A stretch of 64,000 bases of DNA from Streptomyces griseorubiginosus (GCF_001514195.1 NZ_KQ948734.1:1307076-1371075); one strand, 5' to 3'; positions 26,852 through 38,017 are shown, numbered from the stretch's first letter. Translations and numbers: made by a program. Notes: generated from the sequence alone by a model not told the origin.

Positions 26852-28048
26852 ATGGAAACCGTCATCCTTGCTGTAGTCATCGCCGTGGTCGTGCTCGGTG
26901 TGCTCGGCGGGCTCGTCGTCGGCAGCCGGCGCAAGAAGCCGCTGCCCCCGCCGCCCCCCGCCGCGCCCGACATCACCGCCCCTCCGGCCGAGCCGCACGT
27001 CGGCGACGAGGCCGAGACGCCGCGCGACGAAGCGCGCCGGACCATTGAGGAGGTGGATCTCCCGGACGGCTCCGCGCCGCCCGTCACCGAAGAGCTCCCG
27101 GCGGCGGCCGGGATCGAGATCCCGGAACCCACCGCCGGACGTCTGGTCCGGCTGCGGGCCCGGCTCTCCCGCTCGCAGAACGCGCTCGGCAAGGGGCTGC
27201 TCACGCTCCTGTCGCGTGAGCACCTCGACGACGACACCTGGGAGGAGATCGAGGACATCCTCCTCACCGCCGACGTCGGCGTGGCCCCCACCCAGGAGCT
27301 GGTCGACGGCCTGCGCGAGCGGGTGAAGGTGCTCGGCACCCGCACCCCCGACGAACTGCGCGGACTGCTCCGAGAGGAACTGCTCAAGCTGGTCGGCACC
27401 GAGGTCGACCGCACGGTCCGTACCGAGCCGGACGACCGCAAGCCGGGCATCGTGATGGTCGTCGGCGTGAACGGCACCGGCAAGACCACCACCACCGGCA
27501 AGCTCGCGCGCGTGCTCGTGGCCGACGGGCGGACCGTCGTCCTCGGTGCCGCGGACACCTTCCGTGCCGCCGCCGCCGACCAGCTCCAGACCTGGGGCGA
27601 GCGGGTGGGCGCCCACACCGTGCGCGGGCCCGAGGGCGGCGACCCCGCCTCCGTCGCCTTCGACGCGGTGAAGGAGGGCAAGGAGATGGGGGTCGACGTG
27701 GTCCTCATCGACACCGCCGGCCGCCTCCACACCAAGACCGGGCTCATGGACGAGCTCGGCAAGGTCAAGCGGGTCGTGGAGAAGCACGCGCCGCTCGACG
27801 AGGTGCTGCTGGTCCTCGACGCCACCACCGGGCAGAACGGCCTGGTGCAGGCCCGCGTCTTCGCCGAGGTCGTCGACATCACCGGCATCGTCCTGACCAA
27901 GCTGGACGGCACCGCCAAGGGCGGCATCGTGGTCGCGGTCCAGCGTGAACTGGGCGTGCCGGTCAAGCTGATCGGGCTGGGCGAGGGCGCGGACGACCTG
28001 GCGCCGTTCGAGCCGGAGGCGTTCGTGGATGCGCTTATCGGCGAGTGA
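26852..28048 (+). CDS. ftsY: Signal recognition particle receptor FtsY
   Basis: FtsY docks SRP-ribosome complexes at the membrane by reciprocal GTP hydrolysis with Ffh. The 398-residue product has an N-terminal membrane segment (METVILAVVIAVVVLGVLGG), an acidic/proline linker, the N domain, and the G domain with GVNGTGKTTTTGKL (near 205), DTFRAAA, DTAGRLH and TKLDGTAKGG. The start may instead be ATG 26834, which has the better ribosome-binding site (GGGAGG five bases upstream) and would add MDTGRV; homology begins at the chosen ATG. A long hairpin terminator follows. Confidence 0.95.
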   Translation: METVILAVVIAVVVLGVLGGLVVGSRRKKPLPPPPPAAPDITAPPAEPHVGDEAETPRDEARRTIEEVDLPDGSAPPVTEELPAAAGIEIPEPTAGRLVRLRARLSRSQNALGKGLLTLLSREHLDDDTWEEIEDILLTADVGVAPTQELVDGLRERVKVLGTRTPDELRGLLREELLKLVGTEVDRTVRTEPDDRKPGIVMVVGVNGTGKTTTTGKLARVLVADGRTVVLGAADTFRAAAADQLQTWGERVGAHTVRGPEGGDPASVAFDAVKEGKEMGVDVVLIDTAGRLHTKTGLMDELGKVKRVVEKHAPLDEVLLVLDATTGQNGLVQARVFAEVVDITGIVLTKLDGTAKGGIVVAVQRELGVPVKLIGLGEGADDLAPFEPEAFVDALIGE

Positions 28049-28086
28049 CACACCTTGTCGGCGGCTGAGAAGCCCCTGTAGGCGAA

Positions 28087-28128
28087 GAAGCGCCCGCCCC
28101 CCCAGGTGCAGTGGGGAGCGGGCGCTTC
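28087..28128 (+). terminator. Long hairpin terminator after ftsY
   Basis: GAAGCGCCCGC (28087-28097) pairs with GCGGGCGCTTC (28118-28128), and the loop can pair further (CCCCC with GGGG). It lies 38 bases after the ftsY stop and 35 bases before the convergent prim-pol stop, so may serve both. Confidence 0.8.
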
Positions 28129-28162
28129 GCTGTGTACGGCTGTGTGCGCGAGAGGTGTACGG

Positions 28163-28819
28163 CTACGCGCGCGACCGGTGTGCCACGTACGCCAGGGTGC
28201 CGAGCAGCAGACGGGCCGCCGGCGGCTTCGTGGCCGTGTCCAGGGACGGCGGCCGCAGCCACTGCACCGGGCCCAGACCGCCGCGGTCCGACGGGGGAGC
28301 GGTGATGTACGCACCGGGGCCCAGGCCGTGCAGGTCCAGGGAGGTCGCGTCGTCCCAGCCCATGCGGTAGAGGAGTTCGCCGAGGTCGGCCGCGGCGCCG
28401 GGGGCGACGAAGAACTGGGCGCGGCCCTCGGGCGTGGCCGTGACCGGGCCCAGGGGCAGGCCCATGCGCTCCAGACGGACCAGGGCGCGGCGCCCGGCCG
28501 GCTCGGCGACCTCGATGACGTCGAAGGCCCGCCCGACCGGCAGCATCACGGAGGCGCCGGGGAACTCGGACCACGCCTTGGACACGTCGTCGAGGGTGGC
28601 CCCGGCCGGGACCTGGGGTGCGAAGTCCAGCGGGTGGGCGCCCGGCAGCCGGCAGTCCGGGCGTCCGCAGGAGCAGGCGCCCGCAGCGGCCCGCGCGCCC
28701 GGGACGACGTCCCAGCCCCAGAGTCCGGTGAACTCGGCGACGGCGGTGCACTCCGAGGAGCGGCCGCGCCTGCGCGTACCGGTACGCATCTCCCGAATAC
28801 CGCCGATCGTGAAGCCCAT
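28163..28819 (-). CDS. Small prim-pol (bifunctional DNA primase/polymerase N-terminal domain) protein
   Basis: A 218-residue protein with the N-terminal domain of bifunctional DNA primase/polymerase (archaeo-eukaryotic primase-like) families. It shows GWDVVPGA, a cysteine cluster (CSCGRPDCRLPGAHP) typical of prim-pol proteins and a final YITAPPSDRGGLGPVQWL strand. Where active members have an acidic DxD-type catalytic motif, this one reads FDVIEVAE, so catalytic competence is doubtful. It stands alone with no helicase domain, unlike plasmid or phage prim-pols. ATG 28819 follows GGAGGGGG on the minus strand. The role of such stand-alone proteins next to ftsY and nsdA in streptomycetes is not known to me. 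Confidence 0.78.
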   Translation of the reverse strand: MGFTIGGIREMRTGTRRRGRSSECTAVAEFTGLWGWDVVPGARAAAGACSCGRPDCRLPGAHPLDFAPQVPAGATLDDVSKAWSEFPGASVMLPVGRAFDVIEVAEPAGRRALVRLERMGLPLGPVTATPEGRAQFFVAPGAAADLGELLYRMGWDDATSLDLHGLGPGAYITAPPSDRGGLGPVQWLRPPSLDTATKPPAARLLLGTLAYVAHRSRA

Positions 28820-29253
28820 GCCCCCTCCAACGGGTTCACCGCGCCGGTGGTTACGAAACGGACGCGGCCGGTCACTCTCCGTTTCCTCTTCCGGGCGATG
28901 GCGGCGCCCGGAAGTGCCCCGGGTGGTGTGCCGGGTGCTGCGCGCCCCTGCATGCACCGCTCCGCCCACCCCCGCTCGGTCTATGTCAAGTGAATCGTGT
29001 GGAGGCGACCGTGAGTTCATTCGAAGGGGTGGCGAATGGTGGCGTTTCCGGGATCGCCATGGCTGGACGCGTGATCGTAGGATTACTTTGAGTGCACGAG
29101 TCCTGGGGGCACATGCACTTGTGGGTATGCCGGAGGCAAGTAGGTTCCCCGTTCGAAGGCTGACAACTGCCGGACGAACGGCCGTATTTACCGGCATTCT
29201 GATAAGGCTTGGCGCACTCGGCGACAAGTGGTCTCAGGGATGGGGGCGTTCCA
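28820..29253. promoter_or_regulatory. Divergent 434-base region between prim-pol gene and nsdA
   Basis: No gene seen. The region is less GC-rich than its flanks near 29000-29200 (for example TATTTACCGGCATTCTGATAAGG at 29185-29207), as expected of a promoter region for nsdA. I could not fix a single promoter. Confidence 0.35.
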
Positions 29254-30747
29254 GTGGGCGGCAACAGCGGAAGCGGGACGGGCACCGGGAGCGCCGCGCA
29301 GCCCGACAAGCGACCCAACGAGCTGCTCACCTCCTGGTTCGCGCGCAGCGGCTGGTCGAAGGGCGAGCTCGCCCGCCAGGTCAACCGCAGAGCACGCCAG
29401 TTGGGCGCCAACCACATCTCCACCGACACCTCGCGAGTGCGCCGCTGGCTGGACGGCGAGAACCCCCGCGAACCCATCCCCAGGATCCTGTCCGAGCTGT
29501 TCTCCGAGCGGTTCGGATGCGTCGTCTCCGTCGAGGACCTCGGACTGCGCGCCGCCCGCCAGTCGCCGTCCACGACCGGGGTCGACCTGCCCTGGACGGG
29601 CCCGCAGACCGTGGCCCTGCTCAGCGAGTTCTCGCGCAGCGACCTCATGCTGGCGCGGCGCGGCTTCCTCGGAACCTCGCTGGCCCTGTCCGCGGGTCCG
29701 TCCCTCATCGAGCCCATGCAGCGCTGGCTGGTCCCCGGCCCCGGGGCCACCCCGCACCGCGAGCCCGACCCGGCCGCCGCCCGCCGCGCCGGCCGGCTCT
29801 CCCGGCCCGAGCTCGACCTCCTCGAGTCCACCACCGTGATGTTCCGGCAGTGGGACGCCCAGTGCGGCGGCGGACTGCGCCGCAAGGCCGTCGTCGGCCA
29901 GCTGCACGAGGTGACCGACCTGCTCCAGGAGCCCCAGCCCGAGGCGACCACCCGCAAGCTGTTCAAGGTCGCCGCCGAGCTGGCCGAACTCGCGGGCTGG
30001 ATGTCGTACGACGTCGGGCTCCAGCCCACCGCCCAGAAGTACTTCGTCCTCGCCCTGCACGCGGCCAAGGAGGCCGGCGACAAGCCGCTCGGCTCCTACG
30101 TCCTGTCCAGCATGAGCCGCCAGATGATCCACCTGGGGCGGCCCGAGGACGCCCTGGAGCTGATCCACCTCGCGCAGTACGGCAGCCGGGACTGCGCGAG
30201 CCCGCGCACCCAGTCCATGCTGTATGCGATGGAGGCCCGCGCCTACGCCAACATGGGGCAGCCGGGCAAGTGCAAGCGGGCGGTCCGGATGGCCGAGGAC
30301 ACCTTCGCCGACGCCGACGACTGGGACGAGCCGGACCCCGACTGGATCCGCTTCTTCTCCGAGGCCGAGCTGTACGGCGAGAACTCCCACTCCTACCGCG
30401 ACCTCGCCTACGTCGCCGGTCGCAGCCCGACCTACGCCTCGCTGGCGGAACCCCTCATGCAGCGGGCCGTGGAGCTCTTCTCCGACGACACCGAGCACCA
30501 GCGGTCGTACGCACTCAATCTCGTCGGCATGGCCACCGTGCACCTGCTGCGGCGTGAGCCCGAGCAGAGCGCCGGGCTGGTGGAACAGGCCATGCACATC
30601 GCCAAGAAAGTCCGCTCCGAGCGCGTCAACACTCGTATTCGAAAGACGGTCGACACCGCCGTACGCGATTTCGGTGAGCTCGCCGAGGTCGTGGACCTGA
30701 CCGAGAAGCTCGCCGTCGAACTGCCCGAGACCGCGGAAGCCGTCTGA
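29254..30747 (+). CDS. nsdA: NsdA, TPR-type regulator of sporulation and antibiotic production
   Basis: A 497-residue protein matching NsdA of S. coelicolor, a negative regulator of sporulation and antibiotic synthesis. The N-terminus is Gly/Ser rich, then comes an HTH-like region (WSKGELARQVNRRARQLG ... DTSRVRRWLDGENPREPIP), then an unusual RRGFLGTSLALSAGPSL segment resembling a twin-arginine-like stretch but internal, and a C-terminal array of TPR helices (TAQKYFVLALHAAKEAGDKPLG; ALELIHLAQYG; EPEQSAGLVEQAMHIAKK). GTG 29254 is used. Position after ftsY and before amtB agrees with the S. coelicolor order. Confidence 0.88.
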   Translation: MGGNSGSGTGTGSAAQPDKRPNELLTSWFARSGWSKGELARQVNRRARQLGANHISTDTSRVRRWLDGENPREPIPRILSELFSERFGCVVSVEDLGLRAARQSPSTTGVDLPWTGPQTVALLSEFSRSDLMLARRGFLGTSLALSAGPSLIEPMQRWLVPGPGATPHREPDPAAARRAGRLSRPELDLLESTTVMFRQWDAQCGGGLRRKAVVGQLHEVTDLLQEPQPEATTRKLFKVAAELAELAGWMSYDVGLQPTAQKYFVLALHAAKEAGDKPLGSYVLSSMSRQMIHLGRPEDALELIHLAQYGSRDCASPRTQSMLYAMEARAYANMGQPGKCKRAVRMAEDTFADADDWDEPDPDWIRFFSEAELYGENSHSYRDLAYVAGRSPTYASLAEPLMQRAVELFSDDTEHQRSYALNLVGMATVHLLRREPEQSAGLVEQAMHIAKKVRSERVNTRIRKTVDTAVRDFGELAEVVDLTEKLAVELPETAEAV

Positions 30748-30936
30748 GGCCCGCGGATCCCCGGAACCCCGGCCGCGGCTGGCCCTCCCGAACTGCCCGA
30801 CTCGGCTCCCCCATGCCAGGTCATCGGAAGGCCGACCGCGGCCGGTTTCTTTCCTTCTACGAAGGTTGCGCCACGATAACGATCGACGCGCCCCGAATCT
30901 GCCAGTTCATCGACGCGTAACACACCAGGCACCTTC

Positions 30937-30974
30937 GTCATGGCGGCGAAACAACGAGGGGCTTCCACCGAAAC
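30937..30974 (+). promoter_or_regulatory. GlnR-type box upstream of amtB
   Basis: GTCAT-n6-GAAAC-n6-GGGCT-n6-GAAAC with exact 6-base gaps fits the streptomycete GlnR consensus gTnAC-n6-GaAAC-n6-gTnAC-n6-GaAAC at three of its four half sites; the third (30959-30963) is poor. It lies 99 bases before the amtB start. The rest of the 30748-31072 gap shows no gene. Confidence 0.7.
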
Positions 30975-31072
30975 CGCGCTGCGCCAATCTCATGGCGCAT
31001 AACCGGTCCACCCCCTCAAAGACCGCTCAGGCTCTGCCCGCACGGGGCCGTACCAACGACGAGGAGACGCCG

Positions 31073-32733
<1,661 letters not shown>

Positions 32734-32759
32734 CCGAAGAACAGAACAGGAGCTGCTGG

Positions 32760-35213
32760 GTGACGAGCACGGACGTGCACAAGGACGTAGAGGACTCGGG
32801 ACCCAGCGGCTACGCGGCGGCCCGGCTGCGCCTCCTCCAGGAGGGGGCGCGGTCCGGGCCGCCGCGCCGTTCCGCCCTCTCCGAGCTGACGGACGACTGG
32901 CTCGCGGGACTGTTCTCCGCGGGCTCCGAGCAGCCGCGCGGGGTCTCCCTGATCGCCGTCGGCGGCTACGGCCGCGGCGAGCTGTCCCCGCGCAGCGACC
33001 TGGACCTGGTCCTGCTGCACGACGGCAGCGACCCGACCGCGGTAGCCGCCCTGGCCGACCGCATCTGGTACCCGGTGTGGGACCTGGGCCTCGCCCTCGA
33101 CCACTCGGTGCGCACGCCCGGCGAGGCCCGCAAGACGGCCGGGGAGGACCTGAAAGTCCAGCTCGGTCTCCTGGACGCCCGGCACCTCGCGGGCGACCTG
33201 GGCCTGACGGCCGGGCTGCGCACGGCCGTCCTCGCGGACTGGCGCAACCAGGCGCCCAAGCGCCTCCCCGAACTCCAGGAGCTGTGCGCCGAGCGCGCCG
33301 AGCGCCAGGGCGAACTCCAGTACCTCCTGGAGCCCGACCTCAAGGAGGCCCGCGGCGGACTCCGGGACGCCACCGCCCTGCGTGCCGTCGCCGCCTCCTG
33401 GCTGGCCGACGCCCCGCGCGAGGGCCTCGACGACGCCCGGCGCCGGCTGCTCGACGTCCGGGACGCCCTGCACCTGACGACGGGCCGCGCGACCGACCGG
33501 CTCGCGCTCCAGGAACAGGACCAGGTCGCCGCCGAACTCGGCCTGCTGGACGCCGACACCCTGCTGCGCCAGGTCTACGAGGCTGCGCGGGTCATCTCCT
33601 ACGCCAGTGACGTCACCTGGCGCGAGGTGGGGCGCGTGCTCAGGTCGCGCTCCGTGCGGCCGCGCCTGCGCGCCATGCTCGGCGGCGGCAAGCCGGTCCC
33701 CGAGCGCTCCCCGCTCGCGGAAGGCGTGGTGGAGCAGGACGGCGAGGTCGTCCTCGCCCGGGCCGCCCGCCCCGACCGCGACCCCGTGCTCCCGCTGCGC
33801 GCCGCGGCCGCCGCGGCCCAGGCCGGACTCCCGCTCTCCCTGCACGCCGTGCGACGCATGGCGGCGCACGCCCGTCCGCTGCCCACGCCCTGGCCCGCCG
33901 AGGCCCGCGAACAGCTCGTCACCCTGCTCGGCTCCGGCCCCTCGACCGTCGACGTCTGGGAGGCCCTGGAGGCGGAGGGCCTGATCACCCAGCTGCTGCC
34001 CGACTGGGAGCGGGTGCGCTGCCGCCCCCAGCGCAACGCCGTGCACATCTGGACCGTCGACCGGCACCTCATCGAGACGGCCGTGCGCGCCTCCGAGTTC
34101 ACCCGCCGCGTCCACCGCCCCGACCTGCTGCTGGTCGCCGCGCTGCTGCACGACATCGGCAAGGGCTGGCCCGGCGACCACTCGGTGGCCGGCGAGATCA
34201 TCGCCCGTGACGTGGCGGGCCGGATCGGCTTCGACCGCGACGACGTCGCCGTACTGGCCGCTCTCGTACGGCACCACCTGCTGCTCGTCGACACCGCCAC
34301 CCGGCGTGACCTGGACGACCCGGCCACCGTGCGCGCGGTCGCCGAGGCCGTCGGATCGCAGGGCACCCTGGAGCTGCTGCACGCGCTGACCGAGGCCGAC
34401 GCGCTGGCCACCGGTCCGGCCGCCTGGTCGTCCTGGCGGGGCTCGCTCGTCGCCGACCTGGTCAAGCGGGTGGCCGCGGTGCTCGCCGGGGACGCCCCCG
34501 AGGAGCCCGAGGCCGCCGCCCCCACCGCCGAGCAGGAGCGGCTCGCCATCGAGGCGGTCGCGACCGGCGGCCCGGTGCTGTCGCTGCGGGCCCAGACCGA
34601 ACCGCCCGTGACCGCGGAGGATCAGCCGGCCGGGGACCCCGAGCCGCTCGGCGTGGAGCTCGTGATCGCCGTACCGGACCAGCCGGGTGTGCTGCCCGCG
34701 GTCGCCGGCGTGCTGGCCGTGCACCGGCTCACCGTGCGGACCGCGGAACTGCGCGCCCTGGACCTGCCCGACGGCGTCGAGGGCTCGGTGCTGCTGCTGA
34801 ACTGGCGGGTCGCCGCCCAGTACGGCTCACTGCCCCAGGCGGCCCGGCTGCGCGCCGATCTCGTCCGGGCCCTGGACGGCTCCCTGGACATCGCCGGGCG
34901 GCTGGCCGAGCGGGACGCCGCCTACCCGAGGCGCCGGGGCGTCGTCGCGCCCCCCGCGCGCGTGGCGGTCGCCTCGGCGGCATCCCGGCACGCCACCGTG
35001 ATCGAGGTGCGCGCCCAGGACGCCCCGGGACTGCTGTTCCGCATCGGGCAGGCGCTGGAGGACGCCGGAGTGCGGATGCGCAGCGCCCATGTGTCGACCC
35101 TGGGCGCCAACGCGGTCGACGCCTTCTACGTGACCGACGCCAAGGGGACGCCGCTGGCGAGCGCGGAGGCGGCTTCCGTGGCCCGGAAGCTGGAGGAGAC
35201 CCTGCGGGGCTGA
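32760..35213 (+). CDS. glnD: PII-modifying nucleotidyltransferase GlnD
   Basis: GlnD modifies and demodifies GlnK according to glutamine level; the Streptomyces enzyme adenylylates. The 817-residue protein has the nucleotidyltransferase motif GGYGRGELSPRSDLDLVLL (about 68-86), the HD hydrolase motif ALLHDIGKGWPGDHS (near 461), and two C-terminal ACT domains starting about residues 640 and 745 (VIAVPDQPGVLPAV; VIEVRAQDAPGLLFRIG). It follows glnK by 26 bases in the same operon; start GTG 32760. Confidence 0.95.
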   Translation: MTSTDVHKDVEDSGPSGYAAARLRLLQEGARSGPPRRSALSELTDDWLAGLFSAGSEQPRGVSLIAVGGYGRGELSPRSDLDLVLLHDGSDPTAVAALADRIWYPVWDLGLALDHSVRTPGEARKTAGEDLKVQLGLLDARHLAGDLGLTAGLRTAVLADWRNQAPKRLPELQELCAERAERQGELQYLLEPDLKEARGGLRDATALRAVAASWLADAPREGLDDARRRLLDVRDALHLTTGRATDRLALQEQDQVAAELGLLDADTLLRQVYEAARVISYASDVTWREVGRVLRSRSVRPRLRAMLGGGKPVPERSPLAEGVVEQDGEVVLARAARPDRDPVLPLRAAAAAAQAGLPLSLHAVRRMAAHARPLPTPWPAEAREQLVTLLGSGPSTVDVWEALEAEGLITQLLPDWERVRCRPQRNAVHIWTVDRHLIETAVRASEFTRRVHRPDLLLVAALLHDIGKGWPGDHSVAGEIIARDVAGRIGFDRDDVAVLAALVRHHLLLVDTATRRDLDDPATVRAVAEAVGSQGTLELLHALTEADALATGPAAWSSWRGSLVADLVKRVAAVLAGDAPEEPEAAAPTAEQERLAIEAVATGGPVLSLRAQTEPPVTAEDQPAGDPEPLGVELVIAVPDQPGVLPAVAGVLAVHRLTVRTAELRALDLPDGVEGSVLLLNWRVAAQYGSLPQAARLRADLVRALDGSLDIAGRLAERDAAYPRRRGVVAPPARVAVASAASRHATVIEVRAQDAPGLLFRIGQALEDAGVRMRSAHVSTLGANAVDAFYVTDAKGTPLASAEAASVARKLEETLRG

Positions 35214-35297
35214 CCGGGGGATCCCGGCGAGCCACGTCGCCGGGATACCCTGGAGGGCGATTCCCAGCTGCCACCGACCCCGAGGACCGCGAGCGCC

Positions 35298-36851
35298 GTG
35301 TTCGATACTCTTTCCGATCGCCTCTCAGCGACTTTCAAGAACCTGCGCGGCAAGGGACGGCTCTCCGAGGCGGACATCGACGCCACCGCGCGCGAGATCC
35401 GTATCGCGCTCCTCGAGGCGGACGTGGCCCTGCCCGTCGTCCGCACGTTCATCAAGAACGTCAAGGAGCGGGCCCTCGGCGCCGACGTCTCCCGTGCGCT
35501 GAACCCCGCCCAGCAGGTCCTGAAGATCGTCAACGAGGAACTCGTCACGATCCTCGGCGGCGAGACCCGGCGCCTCCGGTTCGCCAAGAACCCGCCCACC
35601 GTGATCATGCTGGCGGGTCTCCAGGGTGCCGGTAAGACCACCCTCGCGGGCAAGCTCGGCCGCTGGCTGAAGGAGCAGGGCCACTCGCCGCTGCTCGTCG
35701 CCGCCGACCTCCAGCGCCCCAACGCCGTCAACCAGCTCAGCGTCGTCGCCGAGCGCGCCGGTGTCGCGGTCTACGCCCCCGAGCCCGGCAACGGCGTCGG
35801 TGACCCGGTCAAGGTCGCCAAGGACTCCATCGAGCACGCCAAGGCGAAGGTCCACGACATCGTGATCGTGGACACCGCCGGCCGGCTCGGTATCGACGCC
35901 GAGCTGATGCAGCAGGCCGCGGACATCCGCGACGCGGTCAGCCCCGACGAGATCCTCTTCGTCGTCGACGCGATGATCGGTCAGGACGCGGTCAACACCG
36001 CCGAGGCCTTCCGTGACGGCGTCGGCTTCGACGGCGTGGTGCTCTCCAAGCTCGACGGCGACGCCCGCGGTGGTGCCGCCCTGTCGATCCGGCAGATCAC
36101 CGGCAAGCCGATCATGTTCGCCTCCAACGGCGAGAAGCTGGAGGACTTCGACGCCTTCCACCCCGACCGGATGGCCTCCCGCATCCTCGACATGGGTGAC
36201 CTGCTCACCCTGATCGAGCAGGCGGAGAAGACGTTCAGTCAGGAAGAGGCCGAGAAGATGGCCTCCAAGCTGGCGTCCAAGAAGGGCCAGGACTTCACCC
36301 TGGACGACTTCCTGGCCCAGATGGAGCAGGTCCGCAAGATGGGCAGCATCTCCAAGCTGCTCGGCATGCTCCCGGGCATGGGCCAGATCAAGGACCAGAT
36401 CAACAACCTGGACGAGCGGGACGTCGACCGCACGGCCGCGATCATCAAGTCGATGACCCCGGCCGAGCGCCAGGAGCCGACCATCATCAACGGCTCGCGC
36501 CGCGCCCGTATCGCCAAGGGTTCCGGTGTCGAGGTCAGCGCGGTCAAGAACCTGGTCGAGCGGTTCTTCGAGGCCCGCAAGATGATGTCCCGCATGGCCC
36601 AGGGCGGCGGGATGCCGGGCATGCCGGGGATCCCGGGCATGGGCGGCGGTCCCGGCCGCGCCAAGAAGCAGCCGAAGAAGGCCAAGGGCAAGCAGCGCTC
36701 CGGGAACCCGATGAAGCGCAAGCAGCAGGAGGCCGAGGAGGCGGCGCGCAAGGCCGCGGGCGCCCAGGGCGGCGGCGCCTTCGGGGTGCCCGGCCAGCAG
36801 GCCCCGCAGGACTTCGAACTGCCGGACGAGTTCAAGAAGTTCATGGGCTGA
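35298..36851 (+). CDS. ffh: Signal recognition particle protein Ffh
   Basis: Ffh binds signal sequences and 4.5S RNA and, with FtsY, targets membrane proteins. The 517-residue protein has the N domain, G domain (GLQGAGKTTLAGKL near 107, DTAGRLG, SKLDGDARGG), and the methionine-rich M domain with a tail MPGMPGIPGMGGGP and a basic region. The last 40 residues are a Gln/Glu/Ala extension. GTG start at 35298. A strong hairpin lies after the stop. Confidence 0.96.
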   Translation: MFDTLSDRLSATFKNLRGKGRLSEADIDATAREIRIALLEADVALPVVRTFIKNVKERALGADVSRALNPAQQVLKIVNEELVTILGGETRRLRFAKNPPTVIMLAGLQGAGKTTLAGKLGRWLKEQGHSPLLVAADLQRPNAVNQLSVVAERAGVAVYAPEPGNGVGDPVKVAKDSIEHAKAKVHDIVIVDTAGRLGIDAELMQQAADIRDAVSPDEILFVVDAMIGQDAVNTAEAFRDGVGFDGVVLSKLDGDARGGAALSIRQITGKPIMFASNGEKLEDFDAFHPDRMASRILDMGDLLTLIEQAEKTFSQEEAEKMASKLASKKGQDFTLDDFLAQMEQVRKMGSISKLLGMLPGMGQIKDQINNLDERDVDRTAAIIKSMTPAERQEPTIINGSRRARIAKGSGVEVSAVKNLVERFFEARKMMSRMAQGGGMPGMPGIPGMGGGPGRAKKQPKKAKGKQRSGNPMKRKQQEAEEAARKAAGAQGGGAFGVPGQQAPQDFELPDEFKKFMG

Positions 36852-36869
36852 GTCGTCGGCCCTGTCGCC

Positions 36870-36899
36870 GGGGGCGCTCCTCTGCGGAGGGGCGCCCCC
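36870..36899. terminator. Hairpin terminator between ffh and the convergent methyltransferase gene
   Basis: 36870-36882 pairs with 36887-36899 (13 base pairs including one G-T) around a TGCG loop. No T-run, as is usual in high-GC streptomycete terminators. Confidence 0.78.
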
Positions 36900-36959
36900 G
36901 CGCCGTGTACGGAAGGCTGTTCGGAGGGCGACGGCTGTGCCGTGTCCAGAAGGCGACGG

Positions 36960-37817
36960 TTACGGCGTGCGCGCGATCAGGTAGCGGAACACGTTCGGCA
37001 TCCACACCGTGCCGTCCGGGCGCTGATGCGGATGGAGCGCCTCCGTGACCTCCTCGTCCACCTGGGCCTGGTCGGTCGCCGCGATCGCCGCGTCGAACAG
37101 CCCCGTCGACAGCAGCCCCTTGAGCGCGCTGTCGAGGTCGGCGTACCCGAAGGGACACGCCACCCGGCCCGAGCCGTCGGGCCTGAGCCCGGCCCCCTCG
37201 GCGACCTCCTCCAGGTCGTCGCGCAGCGCCGGGCGCCAACGGGCCGTGCCCCGCAGCGGATCCGCCAGCTTGGTGGCCACCCGCAGCACGGACGAGGTGG
37301 CACACCGCTCCGGCGGGCCCCAGCCGACGAGCACCACGGCCGCCCCCGGCGCGGCGAGCGGGGTCGCCGAGGCGAGCAGGTCCCCGAGCCCCTCCGAGTC
37401 GCCCGCGAGGCAGCCGATCGGCTCGAAAGCGGTCACCACGGTGTACGGCGGCGCCCCGGCGTCGGTGACATTCTCGGGCGCCCCCGCGGCGAGCCGGGGG
37501 CGGCTTCGCGCGCGCGAAGCCCCCGTCTCCGGCTGTAACCGCTCCCGCGCGAGGGCCAGGCGCTCGGCGGAGTCGGCCTCGACACCGGCGACCGCGGCGC
37601 CTCTGGAGGCGGCCATCAGCAGGGCCAGTCCGCTGCCGCAGCCGAGGCCCAACAGCCGCGACCCGGGGCCCACTTCCAGTCGCTCGTAGACGGCCTCGTA
37701 CAGCGGAACCAGCATCCGCTCCTGGATCTCGGACCAGTCACGCGCGCGTGCACCGAGGTCCGCGCGGGAGGTTTCTCCCGCCGAGGACAGATGCTGCCGC
37801 ACGAGCACAGGTGTCAT
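36960..37817 (-). CDS. SAM-dependent methyltransferase (class I), substrate unknown
   Basis: A 285-residue Rossmann-type methyltransferase. SAM motif I is present as LLGLGCGSGLALLMAASRGA (a Gly replaces the usual acidic residue), with VAGVEADSAERLALARERL as motif II. A central low-complexity stretch (ETGASRARSRPRLAAGAPENV) is encoded around a 20-base palindrome at 37502-37521. The N-terminal sequence RADLGARARDWSEIQERMLVPLYEAV is like methyltransferases acting on small molecules. Start ATG 37817, 200 bases from the divergent proS. Confidence 0.78.
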   Translation of the reverse strand: MTPVLVRQHLSSAGETSRADLGARARDWSEIQERMLVPLYEAVYERLEVGPGSRLLGLGCGSGLALLMAASRGAAVAGVEADSAERLALARERLQPETGASRARSRPRLAAGAPENVTDAGAPPYTVVTAFEPIGCLAGDSEGLGDLLASATPLAAPGAAVVLVGWGPPERCATSSVLRVATKLADPLRGTARWRPALRDDLEEVAEGAGLRPDGSGRVACPFGYADLDSALKGLLSTGLFDAAIAATDQAQVDEEVTEALHPHQRPDGTVWMPNVFRYLIARTP

Positions 37818-38017
37818 GGATAAGCGCCCCAATCCGCCGTCGGTCGACTCTTTGCTCGGTTCCGTAGCCCCCGTGACGTGGTCTCGCACTTCCCCCGTAT
37901 GCCAGGTAACTCCGCACTCGTCCGCTCGTCCAGAGGGCGAGGGGCCCCGTTTGCCCGTGCGGCGGTGCAGGCGAAAAGAATTCACATGGCGGCAACGTGG
38001 GCCCGTAACATCGCGCC

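Noticed and set aside
29680-29710. Twin-arginine signal (RRGFLGTSLALS) in NsdA
   Set aside because: It lies about 140 residues into the protein behind an HTH-like region, so it cannot act as an N-terminal Tat signal unless translation starts internally, for which there is no evidence.
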